NCBI RefSeq assembly: GCF_009764265.1
Contig: NZ_RWIR01000092.1
Coordinates: forward strand, 310,001 to 374,000
DNA: 64,000 nt
Direction of reading: 5' to 3'
Origin: Pseudomonas sp. PB101
Lineage (GTDB): Bacteria > Pseudomonadota > Gammaproteobacteria > Pseudomonadales > Pseudomonadaceae
Part shown: one piece after another, positions 57,948-64,000 of the stretch
How the letters are laid out: every line of letters starts with the position of its first letter
Position numbering within the stretch: position 1 is the first letter of the stretch
The notes under the pieces: model-generated
The model's database searches: none
Seen by the model: the letters and a program-made list of their open reading frames with translations, nothing else
What the model was told of the DNA's origin: nothing
Program-made: the position numbers and the translations under genes

Positions 57948-59338
57948 CCATCGACAACCGCATTCAGGTCGTGTTGATCGACGACGATCCCCACTTGCGC
58001 CAGGCCCTGAGCCAGACGCTGGATCTGGCCGGCCTGAAGATCCTGCCGCTGGCCGAAGCCAAGGGCCTGGCCGCGCAACTTGAACGCGACTGGCCTGGGG
58101 TGGTGGTCAGCGACATCCGCATGCCCGGCATGGACGGCCTGGAACTGCTGAGCGAACTGCACGCCCAGGACCCGGAGCTGCCGGTGCTGTTGATCACCGG
58201 CCACGGCGATGTGCCGCTGGCGGTGCAGGCCATGCGCGCCGGGGCCTATGACTTTCTGGAAAAGCCGTTTGCCAGCGACGCCCTGCTCGACAGCGTGCGC
58301 CGGGCGTTGGCCCTGCGCCGGCTGGTGCTGGACAACCGCAGCCTGCGCTTGGCCTTGAGCGACCGCAATGAACTGAGCGCCCGCCTGGTGGGCCACTCAC
58401 CTTCGATGCTGCGCCTGCGCGAGCAGATCGGCGCCCTGGCCGCGACCAAAGCCGATGTGCTGATCCTCGGCGAAACCGGCGCCGGCAAAGAAGTCGTGGC
58501 CCGGGCGCTGCACGATCTATCAAGCCGCCGCAACGGTCCGTTCGTGGCGATCAACGCCGGTGCCCTGGCCGAGTCAGTGGTCGAAAGCGAGCTGTTCGGC
58601 CACGAACCCGGCGCCTTCACCGGCGCGCAGAAACGCCGCATCGGCAAGTTCGAATTCGCCAATGGCGGCACCTTGTTCCTCGATGAAATCGAAAGCATGA
58701 GCCTGGATGTGCAGGTCAAGCTACTGCGTTTGCTGCAAGAGCGGGTGGTCGAACGCCTGGGCGGCAATCAGCTGATCCCACTGGACATCCGCATCATCGC
58801 CGCCACCAAGGAAGACCTGCGTCAGGCCGCGGATCAAGGGCGTTTCCGCGCCGACCTGTATTACCGCCTGAACGTTGCGCCGCTGCGGATTCCACCGCTG
58901 CGCGAACGCGGCGAAGATGCACTGATGCTGTTCCAGCATTTTGCCGATGAAGCCAGTGCCCGCCACGGCTTGCCGCCCCATGAACTGCAACCGGGGCAAC
59001 GTGCCTTGCTGCTGCGCCACACCTGGCCGGGCAACGTGCGCGAGCTGCAGAATGCCGCCGAGCGGTTTGCCCTCGGGCTGGAACTGGCCCTCGACAACGG
59101 CACTCCGGATGGCAGCGCCTGCAACAGGGTCGAAGTCGTCAGCGGCGGTTTGAGCGAGCAAGTGGAGAACTTCGAAAAAACCCTCATCGCCGCCGAACTG
59201 GCGCGCTCGCACAGCTCCGTGCGCAGCGTCGCCGAAGCCCTCGGCATTCCGCGCAAGACTCTGCACGACAAACTGCGCAAACACGGTTTGAGCTTCTCGG
59301 ACAGTGGCGCCCCGGCCCACCCTGACGACCTCGACTGA
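57944..59338 (+). CDS. dctD: Sigma-54-dependent response regulator (DctD)
   Basis: The 464-residue regulator has a receiver domain with phospho-site Asp57 (VVVSDIRMPGMDGLELL), an AAA+ domain with LGETGAGKEVVARALHDLSS and the sigma-54 contact loop GAFTGAQ, and a C-terminal Fis-type helix-turn-helix (SVRSVAEALGIPRKTLHDKL). On phosphorylation by DctB it should activate RpoN-dependent transport genes, which are not in this window. Start ATG overlaps the kinase stop. Confidence 0.93.
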   Translation: MTIDNRIQVVLIDDDPHLRQALSQTLDLAGLKILPLAEAKGLAAQLERDWPGVVVSDIRMPGMDGLELLSELHAQDPELPVLLITGHGDVPLAVQAMRAGAYDFLEKPFASDALLDSVRRALALRRLVLDNRSLRLALSDRNELSARLVGHSPSMLRLREQIGALAATKADVLILGETGAGKEVVARALHDLSSRRNGPFVAINAGALAESVVESELFGHEPGAFTGAQKRRIGKFEFANGGTLFLDEIESMSLDVQVKLLRLLQERVVERLGGNQLIPLDIRIIAATKEDLRQAADQGRFRADLYYRLNVAPLRIPPLRERGEDALMLFQHFADEASARHGLPPHELQPGQRALLLRHTWPGNVRELQNAAERFALGLELALDNGTPDGSACNRVEVVSGGLSEQVENFEKTLIAAELARSHSSVRSVAEALGIPRKTLHDKLRKHGLSFSDSGAPAHPDDLD

Positions 59339-59378
59339 GCTAACGTCCAATCATCCACTTCACGCAAGAGGTCCCTGA

Positions 59379-59834
59379 ATGAGCCGCGACAGTCGACAAC
59401 TGGAATCAGTCCTCCATCACGACATTCCCCTCACCCGGGACATGGGCCTCAAAGTGCTCGACTGGCATGACCAGCAACTGCGCCTGCACTTGCCGCTGGA
59501 AGCCAACGTCAACCACAAGAGCACCATGTTCGGCGGCAGCCTGTATTGCGGCGCGGTCCTGGCCGGTTGGGGCTGGCTGCATCTGCGCCTCAAGGAAGAA
59601 GGCATTACCGACGGGCACATCGTGATTCAGGAAGGGCAGATCAGCTATCCGCTGCCGGTGACGGGCGATGCCAACGCCATTTGCCAGGCGCCGGATCCGG
59701 TGATCTGGAAGAAATTCCTGACCACCTTCCAGCGCTACAGCCGAGCGCGGTTGACCCTGCATACGCGGGTCGTCAATGAAGGCCGTGATGAGGATGCGGT
59801 GAGGTTTGTCGGGCAGTACGTGCTGCACCGCTAA
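59379..59834 (+). CDS. YiiD C-terminal-type thioesterase domain protein
   Basis: The 151-residue hot-dog-fold protein has HDIPLTRDMGLKVLDWHDQQ and NHKSTMFGGSLYCGAVLAGW, the TIGR02447-like pattern seen in the C-terminal domain of YiiD. Such proteins are putative acyl-CoA thioesterases; the substrate is unknown. It follows dctD by 40 bases and may be cotranscribed. AAGAGG lies before the ATG. Confidence 0.85.
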   Translation: MSRDSRQLESVLHHDIPLTRDMGLKVLDWHDQQLRLHLPLEANVNHKSTMFGGSLYCGAVLAGWGWLHLRLKEEGITDGHIVIQEGQISYPLPVTGDANAICQAPDPVIWKKFLTTFQRYSRARLTLHTRVVNEGRDEDAVRFVGQYVLHR

Positions 59835-59856
59835 ACGCCACTGCCTCTGCCTCTGC

Positions 59857-59952
59857 CTCTGTAGGAGCCGGCTTGCTGGCGAATGATGCAACGCGGTGTG
59901 CCTGACACACCGCTTCGCTGCGATGCGGCGACCCGACACGCCAGCTCCTACA
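59857..59952. repeat. REPIN (inverted REP pair)
   Basis: CTGTAGGAGCCGGCTTGCTGG on the left is answered by a diverged inverted copy on the right ending in AGCTCCTACAG. An internal GGTGTG...CACACC hairpin lies between. It separates the thioesterase gene from the convergent cysQ. Confidence 0.8.
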
Positions 59953-60775
59953 GGGAAGCGAGTGCCAGCAGCTTCTCGCGCCACGCCGCCTTCGCCGGCA
60001 GCGCCAGGAAGAACGCATTCAACAGCGACTCCCGCGCCGGATAACTGAACGGCTCACCACTCAACTCCAGCACCTCACCACCCGCGCCTTCCAGCACACC
60101 TTGCGCCGCCGCCGTATCCCACTGCGAAGTCGGTGCCAGGCGCGGATAACAATCCGCCGCCCCTTCGGCCAGCAGGCAAAACTTCAGCGAACTGCCGATA
60201 TTGGCCAGTTGCAGCTCGCCAAGGCTCGCACTCAGCCCCGCCAGCAAACGCTCCTGCTCCGGGCTCGAATGGCGACGGCTGGCCACCACGGTGAACGACT
60301 CGCCTGGCGCCAGCGCATCACGCACCTTGATCGCCACCGGCGTGCCACCTTTATCGCCACGCCAGGCACCGAGGCCGGCACCGCCAACATAGAAACGTCC
60401 GTTGGTCGGCATCGACACCACGCCGAACACCACTCGACCGTTTTCGATCAGGGCGATGTTGACGGTGAATTCTTCGCTGCCGCTGATGAACTCCTTGGTG
60501 CCGTCCAATGGATCGACCAGCCACCAGCGCTGCCATCCGGCACGTACGCTTTGCGCAATGTTGGCGTCCTCTTCGGACAGCACCGGGATGCTCGGATCGA
60601 GCGCCGTCAGCCCGGCCAGGATCAGGTGGTGCGCGGCCAGGTCGGCAGCGGTCACCGGAGAATCATCAGCCTTCGCCGTAACGGCGGTGCCTGTGCGCCA
60701 GAACGGCAGGATCGCCTCACCGGCCTGCAAGGCCAGCTCGATGACCGGTGCCATCAACGGATGCGGGAAATTCAT
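59948..60775 (-). CDS. cysQ: 3'(2'),5'-bisphosphate nucleotidase CysQ
   Basis: This 275-residue phosphatase of the inositol monophosphatase superfamily has the metal motifs PVTAADLAAHHLI, LSEEDAN and WWLVDPLDGTKEFI plus TSQWDTAAAQGVLEGAGGEV. It removes 3'-phosphoadenosine phosphate made during sulfate assimilation. Its start overlaps nudE by four bases, a conserved Pseudomonas pair. The length is normal. Confidence 0.95.
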   Translation of the reverse strand: MNFPHPLMAPVIELALQAGEAILPFWRTGTAVTAKADDSPVTAADLAAHHLILAGLTALDPSIPVLSEEDANIAQSVRAGWQRWWLVDPLDGTKEFISGSEEFTVNIALIENGRVVFGVVSMPTNGRFYVGGAGLGAWRGDKGGTPVAIKVRDALAPGESFTVVASRRHSSPEQERLLAGLSASLGELQLANIGSSLKFCLLAEGAADCYPRLAPTSQWDTAAAQGVLEGAGGEVLELSGEPFSYPARESLLNAFFLALPAKAAWREKLLALASL

Positions 60776-61338
60776 GACTGGAACGCTCCGCGCTGAGTCA
60801 ACAGGTCGCGGGCCAGATACAGCGCCGCCAAGGCACGGCCTTCGGTGAATTGCGGGTTTTGCGCCAGCGCCGAGAGTTCCCGCAGATTGACCTTGTCGAC
60901 CCGCATAGGCTCTGGCTCGTCGCCTTCCAGACTCGCTTCGTAGAGGTCGGTAGCCAGCACCACTTGAATCTTCTGGCTCATGTAACCGGGGGACAACGAC
61001 AACTCGGTCAAGTGCTCCAGTTGCCGCGCGCCGAAACCAGCCTCTTCCTTGAGTTCACGCTCGGCCGCCGCCAGCACGTCTTCGCCCGGCTCGATCAAGC
61101 CCTTGGGCAGCGACATTTCATATTCATCCGTGCCGCCGCAATACTCCTCGACCAGCACCGCGTGCTCGGCATCGAGCATCGCCACGATCATCACCGCGCC
61201 GTACCCGGCACCTTTGCCGACCAGCCGCTCATAGGTGCGCTCCACGCCGTTGGAAAAGCGCAACTTCAGCTCTTCAACGCAGAACAATCGACTGGTGGCG
61301 ACAATTTCGCGGGCGAGTATGGTGGGTTTCTGGCGCAT
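60772..61338 (-). CDS. nudE: ADP compounds hydrolase NudE
   Basis: The 188-residue Nudix enzyme has the motif GLIEPGEDVLAAAERELKEE followed by AGF, which gives GX5EX7REUXEEXGU. The family hydrolyses ADP-ribose, diadenosine polyphosphates and NADH. Upstream parts (KPTILAREIVATSRLFCVEE) match NudE in length and order. It is followed by cysQ in the same transcript. A divergent gene starts 88 bases away. Confidence 0.95.
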   Translation of the reverse strand: MRQKPTILAREIVATSRLFCVEELKLRFSNGVERTYERLVGKGAGYGAVMIVAMLDAEHAVLVEEYCGGTDEYEMSLPKGLIEPGEDVLAAAERELKEEAGFGARQLEHLTELSLSPGYMSQKIQVVLATDLYEASLEGDEPEPMRVDKVNLRELSALAQNPQFTEGRALAALYLARDLLTQRGAFQS

Positions 61339-61426
61339 GCAAAGCTCCTTGGCGTGAACGCGCTACTATAACGCGGCTTTCCCGTTTGTTTACGCCAGAA
61401 ATCTATCTACTGCCCGAGACGTTGCC

Positions 61427-62089
61427 ATGCCTTCACTACCCTGGTCCGACATCGATACCGTTCTGCTGGACATGGACGGCACGCTGCTGGACCTGCATTT
61501 CGACAACCACTTCTGGATGGAGCACCTGCCCCAGCGTTACGCCGAACTGCACGGGGTCAGCCGGGCCATGGCCGAGATGGAGCTGCAGCCTTTGTTCGAG
61601 CGCAATGCCGGCCAGTTGCAGTGGTACTGCCTGGACTTCTGGAGCGCCGAACTGAAGCTGTCGGTGCGCGACCTGAAACTGGAAACCGCGCATCTGATCG
61701 CCCTGCGCCCGGACGCCGACACTTTTCTCGCCGCGATCAAACGGGCCGGCAAGCGCGTGGTGCTGATCACCAACGCCCATCGGGATGCGCTGTCGTTGAA
61801 GCTGGAAAAAATCGAACTGGCGCCGTACTTCGAGCGCTTGATCAGCTCCCATGACTACGGTTTCCCCAAGGAAAACCAGCAGTTCTGGGATGCGCTGCAA
61901 GCCGATATCGGGTTCGATCCGGCGCGCAGCCTGTTCATCGACGACACCTTGCCGATCCTGCGCAGCGCACGGGACTTTGGCGTGGCGCATTTGCTGGCCG
62001 TGCGCGAGCCGGACAGCCGCAAGGGGCCGAAGGACACGGCGGAGTTTGCGGCGGTCGGGGATTATCGGGATTTGATTGCCGGGCTCTAG
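61427..62089 (+). CDS. yrfG: HAD-family GMP/IMP nucleotidase YrfG
   Basis: The 220-residue phosphatase begins MPSLPWSDIDTVLLDMDGTL, the HAD motif I (DMDGT) with nucleophile Asp. Motif II is VVLITNAHRD, and motifs III/IV are SSHDYGFPKENQQFW and SLFIDDTLPILRSARDFG. It matches YrfG, which cleaves purine mononucleotides. Its divergent location next to nudE is conserved. The intergenic region has no clear promoter by eye. Confidence 0.93.
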   Translation: MPSLPWSDIDTVLLDMDGTLLDLHFDNHFWMEHLPQRYAELHGVSRAMAEMELQPLFERNAGQLQWYCLDFWSAELKLSVRDLKLETAHLIALRPDADTFLAAIKRAGKRVVLITNAHRDALSLKLEKIELAPYFERLISSHDYGFPKENQQFWDALQADIGFDPARSLFIDDTLPILRSARDFGVAHLLAVREPDSRKGPKDTAEFAAVGDYRDLIAGL

Positions 62090-62098
62090 ACCGAGTTG

Positions 62099-62198
62099 TC
62101 CGCATCGCGGGCAAGCCCGCTCCCACAGGATCCGAGTCGTTCACGATGAATGCGAACGACGCGATTCCTGTGGGAGCGTGGCTTGCCCGCGATGGCCA
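62099..62198. repeat. REPIN (inverted REP pair)
   Basis: CGCGGGCAAGCCCGCTCCCAC and a right-hand inverted copy (GTGGGAGCGTGGCTTGCCCG) flank about 50 bp that also contain a GTCGTTC.../...GAACGAC dyad. It lies between convergent genes. Confidence 0.85.
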
Positions 62199-62215
62199 TC
62201 ACGCGGTTTGACGAC

Positions 62216-62656
62216 TTACTCAGGAATCCGCAACGACTGCCCCGGATAGATCTTGTTCACGTCCTTGAGCATCGGCTTGTTGGCTTCGAAGATTTTTTGA
62301 TACTTGTTGGCATCGCCATACACGCGCAAGGAAATGGCGCTTAGGGTGTCACCCTTCTCGACCACAACAAATTTCGCCGCAACGACCACCGGCCCGGACA
62401 CCGTAATCTGATCATCCACGCTGCCAACCCCGGCAATATTACCCACCGCCAACAGGATCTTTTCCTTCTCTTCCTGGCTCGCCACTTCGCCAGTCACCGT
62501 GACCTTGTCGCCATCGACTGTCGCCTGCACGTTCGGATTACCCAGGCCGACCTTGCTGATGTGTTCTTTCAATTGCTCACTGGCATTGGCGTTGCCTGGC
62601 GTCAGCAAATCCAGCAGCTTTTCGCCTGCTTCTTTCACAAAGCTCAAAAGACTCAT
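62216..62656 (-). CDS. kbp: BON-LysM protein (Kbp/YgaU-like)
   Basis: From ATG 62656, with AAGGAGA upstream, the 146-residue protein has an N-terminal BON domain (VDGDKVTVTGEVASQEEKEK) and a C-terminal LysM domain (FVVVEKGDTLSAISLRVYGD, ending PGQSLRIPE). E. coli Kbp (YgaU) has this plan and binds potassium. The N-terminus (MSLLSFVKEAGEKLLDLLTP) is typical and there is no signal peptide, so it is cytoplasmic. The long upstream frame to 63133 is only the shadow of the next gene. Confidence 0.93.
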   Translation of the reverse strand: MSLLSFVKEAGEKLLDLLTPGNANASEQLKEHISKVGLGNPNVQATVDGDKVTVTGEVASQEEKEKILLAVGNIAGVGSVDDQITVSGPVVVAAKFVVVEKGDTLSAISLRVYGDANKYQKIFEANKPMLKDVNKIYPGQSLRIPE

Positions 62657-62785
62657 GGTGCACTCTCCTTGGGTTTGGGGGTTCCAGACGCAAAAGCCTA
62701 GACCACAGCAGTCACTTGCGAATCCAACCCGACCAATGACCCCGCTTGCGATAGAATCCGCACCTTCCCAAACGCCGGAGCGAAG

Positions 62786-63673
62786 ATGGACATCAAGCAG
62801 CTGAAATTCCTCATCGCTCTGGACGAAACCCGGCATTTCGGCCAGGCCGCCGCACGCTGCCATATCACCCAGCCGACCCTGTCCATGCGCCTGCGCAGCC
62901 TGGAAGAAGAACTCGACCTGCCGCTGGTCAATCGCGGCCAGCGCTTCGAAGGTTTTACCGCGCCTGGCGAGCGAGTGCTGGCGTGGGCGCGCACGGTATT
63001 GGCGGCCTATGACGGCTTGTATGCCGAGGCCGCCGCCTGTCGCGGCAATCTGGTCGGTACGTTGCGCCTGGGCATGGTGCCGCTGTCGAGCTTCGATCCG
63101 CTGCCACTGCTGCAACGCCTGCACGCCGAACACCCGAACCTGCGCTTTGAATTGTCAGCGCTCAGTTCCGAACAGATCCTCGAACAACTGGCGAGCAATC
63201 GCCTGGACCTCGGTGTTTCCTATCTGGAGCGCCTCGACGCCGAACACTTCGACTCCCTGGCCTTCAGTGAAACCCGCATGGGCCTGCTCTACGATCAACG
63301 CTACTTCACCTTTGGCGAGGCGCCGCTGAGCTGGGAATCATTGATCGAACTGCCACTGGGCATGCTCACCAGCGGCATGCACTTTCGCCAGTCCATCGAC
63401 CATAACTTCCACAGCCGCGGCCTCACCCCACAACCGCTGCTGCAGACCGATGCCGTCCATCAACTGCTGCAAGCCGTGCACGGCGGCCTGTGTTGCGCCG
63501 TGATGCCATTGGACGGCGGCCTCGAAGGCCTGACCGAACACTTGCGCCTGCAACCGATCGAAAGCGCCAAGACCCTCGGCCGCCTGGGGCTGATCATGCG
63601 TCGCAGCGCGCCACGCTCGGCCTTGGCGGAGGCCTGTTTCGCGATTTACCAACAATCACCGACCGGCGCTTGA
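62786..63673 (+). CDS. LysR-family transcriptional regulator
   Basis: The 295-residue protein has an N-terminal winged helix (MDIKQLKFLIALDETRHFGQ, ARCHITQPTLSMRLRSLEEE) and a substrate-binding domain beginning GTLRLGMVPLSSFDPLPLLQ. The effector is unknown. It reads toward fdhD, 92 bases away, so control of formate dehydrogenase functions is possible but not shown. The start is the first ATG, after GGAGCGAAG. Confidence 0.93.
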   Translation: MDIKQLKFLIALDETRHFGQAAARCHITQPTLSMRLRSLEEELDLPLVNRGQRFEGFTAPGERVLAWARTVLAAYDGLYAEAAACRGNLVGTLRLGMVPLSSFDPLPLLQRLHAEHPNLRFELSALSSEQILEQLASNRLDLGVSYLERLDAEHFDSLAFSETRMGLLYDQRYFTFGEAPLSWESLIELPLGMLTSGMHFRQSIDHNFHSRGLTPQPLLQTDAVHQLLQAVHGGLCCAVMPLDGGLEGLTEHLRLQPIESAKTLGRLGLIMRRSAPRSALAEACFAIYQQSPTGA

Positions 63674-63765
63674 TCGACGGCATCTATCGGTAGATCAGTA
63701 ATAGCGATTAGACGCGACAAGTTGCCGCGCCTAGTCTTAAAGCTGATCAAACCGTGGGTGATGCC

Positions 63766-64000
63766 ATGAACACCAAGCGCCCTTCCTGCGCGGCGCCTGC
63801 CCTCGAAACGCCCGCGCCCGCCGCCAGCCAGACGTACAGTTACAGCAATCTTGAATACTCGGAGTCGGACAGCACCGCGCTGGCCGAGGAAGTCGCGTTG
63901 GCGATTGCCTACAACGGCATCAGCCAGGCGGTCATGCTGGTAACGCCGACGGATCTGGAAGACTTCATTGTCGGCTTCAGCCTGGGCAGCGGCATCATCC
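63766..64000 (+). CDS. fdhD: FdhD sulfurtransferase, N-terminal part (partial)
   Basis: The window ends after 78 codons. The sequence [20 protein letters not shown] then [11 protein letters not shown] is the start of the FdhD fold. FdhD passes sulfur to the molybdenum cofactor of formate dehydrogenase. The N-terminal 25 residues are proline/alanine-rich. An alternative ATG at 63761 is out of frame and closes at once, so 63766 is chosen. Confidence 0.85.
   Translation, partial: MNTKRPSCAAPALETPAPAASQTYSYSNLEYSESDSTALAEEVALAIAYNGISQAVMLVTPTDLEDFIVGFSLGSGII

Overview
The window is chromosomal DNA of a Pseudomonas, most likely of the P. fluorescens group. The support is the mutY-yggX pair, a gabP-type permease, an OprD-family porin, dctBD, aguA, many orphan genes of Pseudomonas type, and four inverted pairs of Pseudomonas-style REP sequences built on GTAGGAGC or GTGGGAGC. 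No database search was possible, so all family assignments come from recognised motifs and gene order.

Region 1 (1-18,376) is an integrative element in tRNA-Phe. A P4-type integrase lies just downstream of the tRNA. An 18-bp copy of the tRNA 3' end recurs at 18,354-18,371. Paired 12-bp-spaced GTGAGTAGAT sites lie inside both ends. The left half is a replication and control module: AlpA-like and Rha-like regulators, a C4-like antisense RNA leader, a Toprim primase-like protein, a DUF927 helicase-like ATPase, and a candidate origin with oppositely oriented GGGGAAC iterons. I see no capsid, portal, terminase or lysis genes. The right half (about 9.8-18 kb) is cargo: two tandem orphan homologues of the lambda tail assembly protein I, two lipoproteins, a DUF2971 protein, a membrane/zinc-ribbon protein, and a proteasome-like Ntn-hydrolase with a small overlapping partner. 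Between these genes lie two arrays of short words that occur as pairs about one helical turn apart. The whole looks like a P4-like phage satellite or small integrative island carrying possible anti-phage or helper-interference cargo.

Region 2 (18.5-34.8 kb) is mostly ordinary chromosome: an RTX protein with a 471-bp internal duplication, a TSUP transporter bracketed by a 26-bp inverted repeat, a lipoprotein, a decayed TonB receptor, a YhcG/DUF1016 nuclease-like gene cut by an in-frame stop, an alpha/beta hydrolase, two tandem paralogues, gabP, a complete polar amino-acid ABC transporter, and two methyltransferases.

Region 3 (34.87-43.07 kb) looks like an older island at tRNA-Thr. It holds an integrase N-terminal remnant, a frameshifted Schlafen/AlbA-like gene, a helicase C-terminal remnant, and an intact six-gene glycan operon. 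That operon encodes a membrane protein, WbqC, GT2, GtrA, a methyltransferase and a WecE-like aminotransferase. A NeuD-like acyltransferase faces it. A degenerate copy of the tRNA-Thr 3' end lies at about 43,053-43,072.

Region 4 (43.1-64 kb) is core-like: a tautomerase/FrnE/SDR operon, a HigBA toxin-antitoxin with a palindromic operator, an OprD porin, a DsbA-like protein, a TonB siderophore receptor behind a Fur-like box, agmatine deiminase, a large kinase/M23-like/class III aminotransferase fusion, rfbC, dctBD, a thioesterase, cysQ-nudE, yrfG, a BON-LysM protein, a LysR regulator and the start of fdhD.
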